A DNA stretch of 64,000 nucleotides from Struthio camelus (taxonomy: Eukaryota > Chordata > Aves > Struthioniformes > Struthionidae), in NCBI RefSeq assembly GCF_040807025.1, contig NC_090967.1, positions 432,001 through 496,000 of the forward strand, in the 5' to 3' direction. Below are positions 1-11,509 of this stretch, one piece after another; positions within the stretch are counted from its first letter, which is position 1; each line of letters starts with the position of its first letter. The translations under genes were made by a program, and so were the position numbers. The notes below the pieces were generated by a model, which saw only the letters and a program-made list of their open reading frames with translations, made no database searches and was not told the DNA's origin.

Positions 1-258
1 GCCCCAAACACATTTGCTGCGTACACAGCTGCTGGCCCTGTGGCATCACTGGTGGCACTGGGGGAAGGGGGGGTATTGCTGGGACTGGCACTGTCCTGCC
101 CCAAAAGTTGCACCTGGGGCTGGGGAAGGGCCCAGGGAACTGTTGGGTCCTGCTCTGCCTGGCCTGACTGCGTGCTGCAGGGACGGCTACCAGTCCCAAT
201 TGGGCCACAGAGGCATCACTGTGGTTTCTCATCCTCTCCCTCCTCCCCCACCACCTAG

Positions 259-640
259 GGAATACGAGCGCAATGCTGTCAGGAAGAGGTTCACACGGGC
301 CCGGGACGACTCGGACCAGGACGAAGGCTATGAGTGGGGCCCAGCTACAGATGTGTAGCTGGGTAGGCTCAGCACTTGCCTAGGAAGGCCTCGTGCTGCT
401 GTGCTAGCCTCTGCCACGCGGCAGCCAGGCCCCTCCAGCCAGCCCTGCCACAGCCCCACACCACTGGCGCCTGTTCGAGTTATAACCGAGGCAGTGCCAT
501 GCAGCATCCTGCAACCAGGCCGGGCTGGGCCTAGTCCTGCTGCACCCATACCAGCTGGCACCTCCAAGTGCCTCTGTCCCCTTTCAGCCATAGCTTTGCC
601 TCAGCTGCTGAAATAAAGACACCATTTTAACACAGGCTGT
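259..640 (+). CDS. TJP3: TJP3 (ZO-3) last exon, partial gene
   Basis: Final coding exon and 3'UTR of tight junction protein 3, a MAGUK scaffold linking claudins to actin. The acceptor AG is at 257-258 after a C-rich tract. Coding runs from 259 (last base of an Arg codon) to TAG at 356-358, giving EYERNAVRKRF, then an acidic DDSDQDEGYEWGP segment and the terminus ATDV. The ZO-3 family ends in a comparable acidic tail and a TDL-type PDZ-binding motif; here the last residue is Val. AATAAA lies at 612-617, so the transcript should end near 635. The rest of the gene lies left of the window; bases 1-258 are intron. Identity rests on recall of the ZO-3 tail plus position next to APBA3, as in human 19p13.3. 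Confidence 0.8.
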
Positions 641-930
641 TTTCTTGTGTGCTGGGTGGCCGTGCATAGGGGAGAGCCGCAGACAGATGACCTGGCTAGG
701 AACCATGCTGCCTTTGGGGCTGCGATGCCCTGCCTGCTCTGGGTCCTGGGCCTGAGCAGCACAGGCCAGTGCTGAGGGCACTGCTGCAGGATCAGGCTTG
801 GGGCAGCAAGGTTGTGCTAATACCAAGGCTCACGGAGAAACTAGGCTGTGTCCTCCAAAGAGCTGGGCTTTCTCCTACGCAGCCTAGCTGCTTCTCCCTA
901 CCTCAGCCAGGGTTCCTTGCCCAGAAACAC
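641..930. other. intergenic gap between convergent TJP3 and APBA3 3' ends
   Basis: About 300 bases separate the predicted TJP3 polyadenylation site (signal 612-617, + strand) from that of APBA3 (AATAAA on the - strand at 959-954). No coding or repeat signal was recognised. Confidence 0.5.
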
Positions 931-953
931 AGCTGCCAACATCTCCCAAAACT

Positions 954-959
954 TTTATT
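954..959 (-). terminator. APBA3: APBA3 polyadenylation signal
   Basis: TTTATT on the + strand (AATAAA on the - strand) about 1 kb after the APBA3 stop codon. It is the first such signal downstream and implies a 3'UTR of about 1 kb. Confidence 0.6.
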
Positions 960-1941
960 TTTACATCAATCAAGCACACAGGCAAAGTTGTGTCAGCGCT
1001 GCCTTGGCCAAACAGGCCCAGGGAACTGCTCAGGCAATATGCATCCCCGGGAAGCCCTCATCTCTGGCCCGGACCCGGGGCTGCCTTGGGGGGGGGGGTG
1101 TGCATGTCACCACCCAGGACAAGAGCAGGGCTGGGCAGTGCCATGTGTCCCCCTGTGCGGAGGGACAGTCCTGAGGGCTGGGACCCAGTGCTGGGGGGGG
1201 GGGGGAGGGGGGAAGCACCGGGCTGTGCATGCAGAGCGATTAAAGGCACACCCAGGGAGGCAGAGGTAGTTTCCCAGCTGGGTACAACAGGTCTAACAGG
1301 GACCGTGTACCCCAACAGACCACTGGCAAAGCCAGGGAGGAGAAGCAGGTGCCAAGGGCCCTGCTGCAATACAGGCTGAGTTTTAGAGCGCCCAGCTCTC
1401 TCTTGGGGGGTGCCAGCATGTGCCCACATGCTGGTTCAAGGGGTATAGCGCTGCTCTGGAACTGTGCCAGGACAAGCCCCAGGAGTTGTGCTCAAGCACC
1501 GTCCCTTTTGGGGGAAAGGCACAACTGGTGAGGGAAAAGCACTACTGGGGGGTGATTGGATGAGGCAACCTTTCATGCTGGGTCCCCCTCTCCTTCTGCG
1601 AGCACCAGGTCAAGGAGAGGGACTGCGTGAAGCAGTGGAACAGGCACTGTACAGCCTCAGTGAAGCAGAGATGGATGAACAGAGGTCAAGGAGAAGGGTC
1701 AGGGACCCAAACCACGGCACCCCATGCCGAAACACTGCTCAGGCTAGGCATCATGCCCTCAGAGTCTCTCACTGGGTCCTGAGTGAAACAGAAACGGTGC
1801 AGGATTAGGCCCTGCTGGGGGCCAGAGGGCTCCAATGACAGTGCTGAGGCAGGAGGCAGAGCACGTTCTGCCCTCGCAACCCCAAGCTCACTCCAGCCCG
1901 GCCCCAGGCACATATAGTGACAACCAGGCACAGTCAACAGC

Positions 1942-4900
1942 TCAGAGAAAGATGGGCTGCTCCTGCCCTGTCAGTAAGCGGTACGTGGAAGCTGGCATCG
2001 TCTTGATGTGGACCTAAGGCAGAGACACAAACATTACTTAAGAGAGATACCAAAGCCCAGGCTGGAGGGTGCTGGGGCAAAACCCTGAGCATGGCATGCT
2101 ACAATGTTTGGGTTTGGGGAGGCCAGGACATCTCTCTCCCTAACAGCAGGTTGGACAGACAGGCTGATCCAACCCAAACATCCCCATATCAGCAACATGG
2201 ACTGAGGCACAAACGCTCCTGCCTGCCACCATGGAGAGGGGTCTCCTCAGTGTCATCAGAGCACAGCCAGTCCAGCCACCTCCAGATGCCATGAGGGCAG
2301 TCATAGGGAGCAGAGGGTGCAACTGCAGCCTGACCCACAGCACAGGAGCCCCAGCTGCCACTCAGCCTGCGCCCAGCTCACCTCGCTGACTGCCTGCGTG
2401 AGGATCTGGATGATCTTTTCATGTGGTGTTGCCACCACGCTCTGCCCGTTGATCTCGATGATGCGGTGCCCCACACGGATGCCACCTTTTTCTGCAATGC
2501 CCCCGCGCATCAGGCTGCAGATCTGGAGAGCAGAGTGTGCTGGTAAGAGCCGAGCTACTCCTGCACCGCAGTGCTGTGCTCAGCCACCCCATGAGCCCTT
2601 GCATCTAGGCAGGCTGCTGGCAAGAGCTCTAGGCATGGGTGCCATCTCCTCCAGCCTGAGGGTGCTCAACAGCAGCAGGGACTTCCCCTCACATTGGTGC
2701 AACTGGACCGACAGCCTGAGCTGCATGCCAAGGGCAGCCTGCAGGTTTTCAGCCCCCCCAGCCCACACACAGCTCAGCTCCCCTTGTCCACAGGTCTAAC
2801 CCTCGTGCTCACGTTAAGCCTGGGATACAGAGCAAGAGCTGCTCCCAGGGGCAACAGCTCCCACGTGTCTTTGGAGTAACCATGCCTCCAGTCACACTGC
2901 TGGCATCTATCGGTCCCCCATGCAGTGGTGTTTCCTCTTCCCCCCCACCCCCTCATCTCCTGCTGATCTCGAGAACACACTTCTCTGCCTTTCCTGGGCA
3001 TATCCAATGCAGTCACTGTGGAGTCCAGAGCAGGGAGTGGCTGGGACGGTGACAAATGTCACTAAGGACACGCAAACAAGACAAAGAGAAAATCACCACC
3101 CCCAATGCAAACAGCTAAGGAGTGCCAGGGAGACCGACCCAACTGCCAGCGCCTCAGGAGAGCTACAAGGGCACTTTGCCATGGCACAGCACTGTGCCAG
3201 GGCAGCCCCAGTGAAACCCCAGCCATGGCAGAGGCAGGGAGCACAGGAGCTGCAGGCTTCTCCACGCAGACATAGCCAGGGCTGTGTCCCCCTCTGCCAG
3301 ACTGGCCACGAAAGCCCTTGGCTGACCCCGGTCCAGCTCTGCACATTTTGCCCCAGGCACTCACCACGCCATTCTCAACGCAGAAGCCCAGCTGGTACTT
3401 GGAGTCGGGGCGCCGGATGACGGCCGTGGTGACAGGGGGACAGTGCACTATATTCAATGTCACCTCTGTCTGGTGCTTCAGCTCCTGGGAGAGAGGAAGG
3501 ACAACCGTCAAAGCCTGGGGAGCCATTCAGGAGGTTGGGAAGGGAAACATATCCACGTTGCTCACAGGAAGGTGAGCTGATGGGTTGAGGATTGGTAGTT
3601 TTCAATGGGGAAACTGAGGCACGCACCAGGGCACTGACATGCTCAGCTCAGAGAGAGAAACTCGTAAATCCAGTCCAAAGTGCTCCACTCCGTCCCTCAG
3701 GCCACACTGCCCTTGTTTTCAACTCTCTCCTCCCCAGGAGGGGAAAGGTGCAAGAGGATCCCCCCAGGATGCTCGACCACATCCTGGCAAAGCCCTGCTT
3801 CCTCACTTATGCACCTCCCCAGGCAGGGCCCTGCCCGCACCCTGGTGCAGAAAGTTCAGTCTCTGACTTCATCACTGCCTTGTCACATCCTTCCCTCCCG
3901 AGGACAGAGACCAGGGACCACCACAGCCCACAGGATGGGTACAGCCCCCCATACTCCTCTGGTATCCTGCACTCTCTGCCCCTGTAGCCTCCCATCACCC
4001 AACCCCTCCCCAGCATGGGAGAATTTGAGGGGACCCTGGTGCTACAGACAGTCCCAGACATGTTCAGGCCAGTCTCCACCTCTGCCTAGCACTCACCCTC
4101 CTGCCAAGGTGACCAGCCTGGCCAGCGCAGCAGCTCTGGGTACCCCGAGCTGGCCAGTGCTGGAGGCAGGAGGAACCTGCAGACCCAGCCCTGGCTCACC
4201 CGGATGATGCTCTGGCACGTGGTGAGGGGCAGTCCCACCAGGCTCGTCCCGTTGACGGACATGAGGCGATCCCCAATGCTCAGCTCGCCTGACCTCTCCG
4301 CAGGGCCCCCATGCATGAGGTTGGCAATGACCACAGTGGGCAGGATGGAGCCCCAGCCCGACTCCACGATGGCGATACCCAGGATCTCCCCCTTTTGTTT
4401 CCGGATGCAGACCTGGGAGGACACAGACAGGTCACAGTCACCAGGATGGGGAGCCCAAGCCTTGGGCATCTGTCCCAGCTCCAGCACAGGTGTCCCTGAC
4501 TCAGAGCCAGCTGGGATGCGGCAAAGGGAACTCAGGTACCCAGCCCTCCTCCAGGCACCCCATGCAGGCAGCTCTGTGGGAAGCACTGTGGCTGCTCAAA
4601 GAGCCATGCAGGGAGACCGGGAGGACGCAGTGGGCACTGTCCTGCTGTCCCACGCTGTCCCCACCCCTCCAAAGCAGCTCTTACATCCTTGCAGTTCTCC
4701 TGCCTGGAGAAGTGTGTCAGCTCCGTGTTATAGTGCTCCTGGTCCTCGAGGGCACGGCTGTACTGGCGAGGGCTCAGCTCACTTGGGTTGATGCTGTTGG
4801 CCTCCAGAAAGCGCTGGTAGGCCACACCGAAGGCCTGCCCGATGGCCTGAGCAATGATCTGGGCCTAGGGGAGGAGAATGGCAGACAGCTCAGGACCATG

Positions 4901-7900
4901 GTGCCATAGCCAAACATGACCCACAAGCCCCCAGAGCCAAGCACAGACGAAGCCTTGGGAACTCCAAGGTCTCCTGGTTCCTTCCCTACCTGGCTGGGCC
5001 TCTTCCTGCACAGATCTCCCTTCTCTAGCTGAGCCCCTCTTTGTGGATAGGGTGTCCAGGCAGGGCACCTTCGCCCTCCTGGCAGCCATCAGGAGCCCCT
5101 GGGTGTGGTGCTGGCACAGGGCAGCCCAGCCGCCTCCGCAGATACCCAGAGCACCCAGTCATGGCACCGCCACAAGAGAATGGAGCCCAGGACCCCAATG
5201 CCACCCTCCCCTCCTGAGGGCATCATCTATGGCCTCACATCAGTTGAGTGGAAGACATGGCAGAGCATCTTGTAGAGCCGCTTCTCCTCTGAGGCCTCTG
5301 CCCGCCGGGGCAGTTTCCGGCGCGCCATGAGCACCACAAGGGAGCCGATGTCGGCGATGTAGGAGATGGTCTGCAGGGAGTGATCCATCATGGCCTCCTG
5401 GCAAGGGGACAAGGGCAGAGCAATGTTCAACCTCCCTGGATTGACTGTGGGCAGCCTGAGAGCCAGCCAGGCACCACTGCAAACAGGGAAGGGTTTGTGT
5501 TCAGTTCGATTCAAACGCTGGCTCCACCAGTATGCAAGTCAAATGCCTAGCACATACTTGGGAGAAATCATGTCTGTGTTAAGACACAAGCAGTTCCTTC
5601 AGTTGATGGCTCATTTGCATCTCTGCATGCTGCCAGGGGACAAGACAGCCTTTGCTTCTTACTATAAAGAAGAAACTAACCCTGAGGCAAACTGCTGCAG
5701 AAATTTCGAGACTAACTCCCCGAACTCAGCCTTAGAGCCCAGCTGTGCAGTTTGAATGAAAAGCCCTGTGCAGCCATGTAAAGACAGCCAAGGGATGCAC
5801 AACACGTCCACGGGGAATGGCTGGAGAGTGACACATCTCTTCCTGGCTGCCTGCCCTTGCCCACAGGCCAACCCTGGGCACGACCCCCCCCTGTGTAGGC
5901 ACACGTGGGCACAAAGATAAGATTCCAAGGTCAAGAGAAAGGTTTCAGCAGCCCCAAAGCAATGTGGGTACCCTTGTTCCCACTCACCTGCGTGTCAGCT
6001 GTGAGCACCTTGATCCTCTGCGTGGAGACAAACAAGTCCACTTCTGTCATTGGCTGGGACTCCCCCTCTGGTGCCTGTAGGGTGAGGTGTCCAGGCAGGG
6101 TTACTGCTGCTGCCAGGACTCCTGGGCTCCTGCCCCAGTTCTGCAGAGAGCTGGGAAGTGCTCTCCCTGCAGACCCCAGGCCTGAATGCTGCCCAATGCC
6201 CATGAGGGGCCAGGCTGTGCCAGGCTGGTAGCGACTGTGCCCCTGCTACTCTCCTCACCTTGATCCTGTCCACAGCCTCTTGGGCCTGTGCCATGCGGAC
6301 ACTGGTGGGGGGGTTTCTCTCCGAGACAAGCTGCGTGGAGCCCAGGTACTTTGCCCCAAAAATCACACCGTCCAGCAGATCCTCTGGGTCGCAGGGGCCT
6401 GGAACTGATACATCCATTAAGCAGTGGAAAACACCCTCCCCCATCTGCAAGGACTGGGGTACCAGCTCCTACTGCCCGTTGACTGTGTCCCTACACACAG
6501 CAAAAGAGCTCTACATTTGGGAGACAGGCTCATTGCATCACCAGGGGACCAACACTGATCCCAGGGCTGCCTCCTCCTTTGCCAAGCCTGAGGCACACCC
6601 TGACTTCCCTCCTGCTCCCTTTCCCAAGCCTGGGATCCCCTTTGGGCATCCCTGGAGCCCCCACTGTACAGCTGGTAAAGGGGGAGTGGGGATTGAACCA
6701 GTCATCTGGAGCTGGTAGCCCCATCCTGCCCCACCTGGCAATAACCCCTCTGTCTCTAGAAGAGCCCCTTTTCCAGCCTGGCTGCAGAGCTGGGTGCTCC
6801 CTTGCCGGCCGGGATCCTGGAACACCAGCCACCCCCAGACTAACGGTCAGAGCCGGGGTCAGTGCACCAAAACTCCTGGGATCTTCTGCTATTCAAGCAA
6901 AGAAGAACTCACCCTCTTTGAAGGCTGGATAGGAGGAGCAGGATTCCTTATTCTGCAAAGCAACAAGAGGGTGGGTGAGAGTCTGGATAGGAGCCTGGGC
7001 ATTTATAGCCTCCAGCCAGGCTGTTTGGGTGACGGTGCCAAGGCTTGGCACTGCAGGGACCAGACTCCAGAGCCACCCAGGGACAGAGGGGAACCCAGAG
7101 CACCAGGAGAACGAAGGCTGAGGGTCCAGGGGCTGTGCAGCCTGTTCAGACCCACTGGCCTGTTCCCCAAAGCATGCACAGATCAGATGGGCACGCAAGC
7201 ATCTCCCCCACACTCTGGGCAGCAAGAGCCTGTAGCCAGTACTGAGGGTCTTCTCTGGGCACCTCCAGCAGTGCAAGGCCCTGTAAGACCCGAAAAGACA
7301 ACCCTCACTGCCCTCTGTCCCACTCAATGCCCCACAAGGGAGCGGAGCCAAGGGGCACTTCCCAGCTCGCTGCCACCCCACTACGGCCTGCACGCAATGC
7401 ACTCACAGCCACGCTGCCTTGGGGCAGCTGCTCTGCCTCCTGGGCAGGAGCAGAGGACAGGGCCACCCACGCCAGTTCTGGGGAGCTGTCCTGATTGTCC
7501 ACGCAGGTGGAGTTGACCTCGCAGAGCTCCTCTCCATAACACCAGCCACCAGAACGTCCTTCCTCTGAGCTCTTTGGCCTCCCCAGCACTTCAGGTGCCT
7601 CCAGAGCGGCTGGTTCCTCTTGAGCCTGCAGCATCTCCAGGTTAGTCCCAGCCAGGACATCAGAGTGGGCCAGGGGTGTCTCGGTGCTGGCCTCCGGCAG
7701 CCCCCCCTCATAGCACAGGAGGCTCAGCAAGTCCTCCCGATCGGCCTCGGCAAAGAGCAGGCCATGGCAGGGCCGGGAGCAGGCTGAGTGCTGGGCGCAG
7801 CAGGGCCGCGTCTCCAGGCCTCTGCCTGTGGCCACGTGCAGCGGGCAGGGCCGGCACTTGCCCCGGCACGCTCCATAGCCCTGCGGGGTCTGCTCGCCCA

Positions 7901-8495
7901 CCGGAGGGACGGCGCTGGTGTTCGAGGAGAGCAACGGTCCCTGCTCTGAGGTGGACGAGTTGTCGCAGAGGTTGGTGTTGAGGGTCTGGAGCTGGGCCAG
8001 CAGGCCTTGGATCTCTGAGGGCTCACCCTCCGCGTCCTCGGCCCACTCGTCCCTGCCCAGGCAGGCGCCGGCCTCAGGCTCCTCGTCCAGCTCCATGCCG
8101 GCCAGCTCGCCGCCGCTCGGGGCTCGGGGGGGCCCCGTCTCCTGGGAGGTGCTCCCTGCACTTGGTTTCCAGTCTGCAGTGCCCTGCGGCTCCAGGGTCA
8201 CCTCCTCTTCCATCTCTCTTCCCAAATCCCGGCAAAGCTCAGCTTGCACGTCCCCACCTCCTTTGAGGTCCGAAGCTGAAGCAGGCCCCAAGACGGGCCC
8301 CGGGCCCCTCTGCCGACTCTTGGGGAGAGGCAGGTCCTGCCCGGAGCCACGGCCAGAGCGCGAGGTGACGAAGGGGGGCCCCTCCGGCCGCCCGTCACCC
8401 ATGCTGCGCTCAGGGGCGCCAGGCCCTTCCTCCGTGTCCATGGCCGGCGGCTCCGGGGCTTCGTCGCTGCCGAAACTGGGGGCCTGGAAATCCAT
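1942..8495 (-). CDS. APBA3: APBA3 (X11-gamma/Mint3) adaptor, complete
   Basis: Cytosolic/Golgi adaptor of the X11/Mint family that binds the APP tail through a PTB domain and other partners through two PDZ domains. Ten coding exons read on the - strand: 8495-7407, 6952-6913, 6398-6259, 6074-5988, 5397-5239, 4864-4685, 4412-4200, 3484-3365, 2522-2382 and 2013-1942. They sum to 747 codons (746 aa), all with GT-AG borders. Residues 1-363 form an acidic, low-complexity N region starting [12 protein letters not shown], like human MDFPTIS. The PTB domain (about 380-545) carries [22 protein letters not shown]1 (about 566-650) has [19 protein letters not shown]2 (about 654-735) has [19 protein letters not shown]. 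The C-terminus [14 protein letters not shown] matches the family ending QPVYL. It is longer than the 575-aa human protein, mostly in the N region. Confidence 0.95.
3607..3622 (-). repeat. MIR-like SINE remnant
   Basis: The 16-mer GGGGAAACTGAGGCAC matches the reverse complement of the MIR consensus GTGCCTCAGTTTCC. Flanks are too decayed to extend. The same word occurs at about 29507-29522 and 45424-45439. Confidence 0.3.
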
Positions 8496-8520
8496 GGTGC
8501 CCTCCGGGGTGCGGCTCTGG

Positions 8521-8524
8521 CCTG
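8521..8524 (-). promoter_or_regulatory. APBA3: acceptor of APBA3 first coding exon
   Basis: On the - strand a C-rich tract ends in CCACCGCAG just before the 26-base leader and ATG at 8495. The coding exon is therefore preceded by an intron, and at least one non-coding first exon lies upstream. That intron would contain the G-rich minisatellite. The upstream donor could not be fixed. Confidence 0.45.
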
Positions 8525-8560
8525 CGGTGGGGGGAGCGTCCGGCAGGAGGACAAAGGAGA

Positions 8561-9405
8561 GAGGGGCTGGAGAGGGGCCGGGCGGGGCTGTGAGGGGCCG
8601 GAGGGGGGCTGGAGAGGGGCCGGGGGGGGGGCTGGGAGCAGGGGGGGGCTGGAAGCAAGGGGGGGGGCTGGAGAGGGGCTGGGGGGGGTTGGGAGCAGGG
8701 GGGGGCTGGAGAGGGGCCGGGGGGGGGCTGGGAGCAGGGGGGGGCTAGAGAGGGGCCGGGGGGGGCTGGGAGCAGGGGGGGCTGGAGAGGGGCCGGGGGG
8801 GCTGGGAGCAGGGGGGGCTGGAGAGGGGCCGGGGGGGCTGGGAGCAGGGGGGGGCTAGAGAGGGGCCGGGGGGGGCTGGGAGCAGGGGGGGCTGGAGAGG
8901 GGCCGGGGGGGCTGGGAGCAGGGGGGGCTGGAGAGGGGCCGGGGGGGGCTGGGAGCAGGGGGGGGCTGGGAGCAGGGGGGGCTGGAGAGGGGCCGGGGGG
9001 GGCTGGGAGCAGGGGGGGGCTGGAAGCAAGGGGGGGGCTGCGAGGGGCTGGGGGGGGCTGGGAGCAGGGGGGGGCTGGAGAGGGGCCGGGGGGGGGCTGG
9101 GAGCAGGGGGGGGCTGGAAGCAAGGGGGGGGGCTGGAGAGGGGCTGGGGGGGGCTGGGAGCAGGGGGGGCTGGAGAGGGGCCGGGGGGGGGCTGGAGAGG
9201 GGCCGGGGGGGGGCTGGGAGCAGGGGGGGGGCTGGAAGCAAGGGGGGGGCTGCGAGGGGCTGGGGGGGGGCTGGGAGCGGGGGGGGCTGGAGAGGGGCCG
9301 GGGGGGGGCTGGGAGCAGGGGGGGCTGGAGAGGGGCCGGGGGGGCTGGAAGCAGGGGGGGGCTGGAGAGGGGCCGGGGGGGGGCTGGGAGCAGGGGGAGC
9401 CCGGG
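8561..9405. repeat. G-rich minisatellite upstream of APBA3
   Basis: Roughly 0.85 kb of tandem units, each of the type GGGGCTGGAGAGGGGCC followed by a run of 6-9 G and GCTGGGAGCA, with a variant GCTGGAAGCAAGG. The + strand has dozens of long G runs, so strong G-quadruplex potential is expected. Long open frames across it on both strands are low-complexity artefacts (Pro/Ser or Gly/Ala). Confidence 0.9.
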
Positions 9406-9605
9406 AGCCGGCGCGGAGACGCGGGGGAGGCCGGAGGGCCGCGGAGGGACCCGACGCCTCTGCCGGCCGCCGGCCCCGGCGCTGCCCTCGCGGCGCCCCA
9501 GCCGGGCCGGAGCCGGGGCCGCGCTCCCCGCTCGCCTCGGGCGGAGAGGCCGGGCCGGGCCGCGGAGTCTCGCTGCCGGGCGGCGCCGCCGGCCGCCGGG
9601 GCGAT

Positions 9606-9643
<38 letters not shown>

Positions 9644-9790
9644 GCTTCCGGGCGCCGCCGCCGCGCATGCGCGGGCCGCCGCCGTGGCCGCCGCCGCCAT
9701 GGCCGCCCGCGTGCTGGGGCGGGCGCTGCGCGCCGCCGCCTGCGCCGGGCCCGGCCCGGCCCGCGCCTACGCCAAGAAACCGGGTGAGCG
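9400..9790. promoter_or_regulatory. shared CpG-island promoter of APBA3 and MRPL54
   Basis: Extremely GC- and CpG-rich DNA between the divergent genes APBA3 (-) and MRPL54 (+), whose ATGs are about 1.2 kb apart. No TATA box is visible, as is usual for housekeeping CpG-island promoters. A (GCC)n run lies inside it, and a palindromic GCATGCGC, an NRF1-like element, is at about 9665-9672. The bidirectional role is inferred. Confidence 0.6.
9605..9643. repeat. (GCC)n triplet repeat
   Basis: About a dozen uninterrupted GCC units inside the CpG island, some 55 bases upstream of the MRPL54 ATG. It probably lies in the 5' leader or core promoter. Confidence 0.9.
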
Positions 9791-11365
9791 GGGCCGGGGC
9801 AGCGGCGGGACCCGGGACCCGGGACCCTCGTCCCCGCCCCTTGCGCCCTGCTCCGGGCCCCTTCGGCCCCCGCCCCGCCTGCGCCCTCAGCGCCTGCCCC
9901 CGGCCCCGGCCCCGGCCCCGGCTTGTCCCTCTGTGCCCTGGTTTGTCCCACGTCTTCGCGGGCCCCTGCCCCGGCTGTGCCCCTGCCCCTCGTCCCCTGC
10001 CCCGGCTGTGTCCCTGCCCCGGCTGTGTCCCTGCCCCGGCTGTGTCCCTGCCCCGCCGCCCCGTCCCTGCCCCTCGTCCCCTGCCCCGACAGTGTCCCTG
10101 CCCCACCGCCCCGTCCCCTGCCCCGGCTGTGCCCCTGCCCCGGCTGTGCCCCTGCCCCTCGTCCCCTGCCCCGGCTGTGTCCCTGCCCCGCCGCCCCTGT
10201 CCCCTGCCCCTCGTCCCCTGCCCCGACAGTGTCCCTGCCCCACCGCCCCTGTCCCCTGCCCCTCATCCCCTGCCCCGGCTGTGCCCCTGCCCTGGCTGTG
10301 CCCCTGCCCCTCATCCCCTGCCCCGGCTGTGCCCCTGCCCCTCATCCCCTGCCCCGGCTGTGTCCCTGCCCCGCCGCCCCCGTCCCTGCCCCTCATCCCC
10401 TGCCCCGGCTGTGTCCCTGCCCCGCCGCCCCCGTCCCTGCCCCTCGTCCCCTGCCCCGTGCTCTTGTACCCCGCTGTGTGCTTCTCCCTGCCCCGGCCCT
10501 GACCACGCTCTGGGCCCCGCAGCTGCGAAGTCCAAGGGCAAGAACGTGGCAAAGGAGGACCTGAAGGGGCCAGAGGTGTGCACGGACCCCGTTATGCTCA
10601 CCACCTACGCCATGGGGGTCAATATCTACAAGGAGGGGCCCGAGGTGGCCCTGAAGCCTGACTCTGAGTATCCCGACTGGTACGTCATGCCTGGCTCCCT
10701 TGCTGCGAGTGCAGGGGGGACCTAGTGTTAGAGCAGGGCCTGGAGGTCAGGACTGGCCTGGGTGCGATCGGCACAGGTTTCCTGGTCCCTGGCAGGGAGC
10801 GGTCCTCGCAGGAGGGTTAGCATGGGGGCATTTGGTCTGTGCAAGACACCTGGGTACTCTAGGAAGGCCGCATAAGTGGGTTCCTCCTGGGGTGCCCATC
10901 TCTACAAAGGTGTCACCTTGGACTGGCCTCTCTGAAGCCCTGCACCCACACAGGTAGGGTGTTTCTGGGGAAGGTGGTGCCTGCTTGGGCCTGGAGGCAC
11001 TGATGAATGAAGGAAAGATGGGGAGCTGCTCCCCATTCTGGGAAGAGGAAACCAGTGTTGGTCTGCAGCCCAGAGACCTTCCCTGAGACCTGGGGGAGGA
11101 AAGCAGGCTGCACCATGGATGTGGTGGAGGAGGGACCTGGACACCCTGATCACACACAGCCATTGCTTTGACCCCTGTCTGTCCCCCTCCCCTTTCCTGC
11201 TGCAGCCTTACACATTCTGCGTTCACCCCTAGGCTCTTTAAGATGAATCTGGAGCCCCCCAAGAAGCTAGAGGAGCTGGACCCTGAGTCGCTTGAGTATT
11301 GGAGGCGCCTGCGGAAGTACAACACGTGGCGCCGCAACAAGCTGAAGAAGGGCAAGAAGCTGTAG
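9699..11365 (+). CDS. MRPL54: MRPL54, mitochondrial ribosomal protein L54 (mL54)
   Basis: Large-subunit mitochondrial ribosome protein. Three exons, 9699-9783, 10523-10679 and 11233-11365, sum to 125 codons (124 aa; human 138). I chose the ATG at 9699, which has a GCCGCC Kozak context, rather than the in-frame GTG upstream. The basic, Arg/Ala-rich N-terminus ([19 protein letters not shown], then RAYAKKP) looks like a mitochondrial targeting peptide. Diagnostic blocks match the human protein: [40 protein letters not shown] and a Lys-rich end GKKL. Exon 2 ends in a split Trp codon (TG|G), matching the DAEYPEW context of the family. Intron 1 holds a C-rich minisatellite. AATAAA at 11483-11488 ends the gene. 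Confidence 0.95.
9960..10470. repeat. C-rich minisatellite in MRPL54 intron 1
   Basis: Tandem, imperfect units such as CCCCTGCCCCGGCTGTG and TCCCTGCCCCGCCGCCCC, arranged in a higher-order pattern across about 0.5 kb. The repeat makes long spurious open frames in all three + frames. Confidence 0.9.
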
Positions 11366-11482
11366 ACCCAGGCCCTGCAGTTCTCAGAGGTGCTGGGAGC
11401 TGCAGTGAATGTCAACGATGGAGGATGCTGGGCCGAGCTGCCCTCTCCTGCTTTTAGTCTCTTATTCTTGCTGTAAACTGAT

Positions 11483-11488
11483 AATAAA
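11483..11488 (+). terminator. MRPL54: MRPL54 polyadenylation signal
   Basis: AATAAA 118 bases after the MRPL54 stop codon. The transcript end is expected near 11505. Confidence 0.8.
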
Positions 11489-11509
11489 TCTATGGCCATG
11501 CTGATATCT

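Noticed and set aside
8410-10314. 634-aa open frame on the - strand (and 453- and 281-aa neighbours)
   Set aside because: It runs through two minisatellites and the CpG island. The product is Pro/Ser or Gly/Arg repeats, and the real APBA3 start and acceptor interrupt it.
9604-10725. 373-aa + strand frame covering MRPL54 exon 2
   Set aside because: It includes the intron minisatellite; exon 2 with proper splice sites explains the true coding part.
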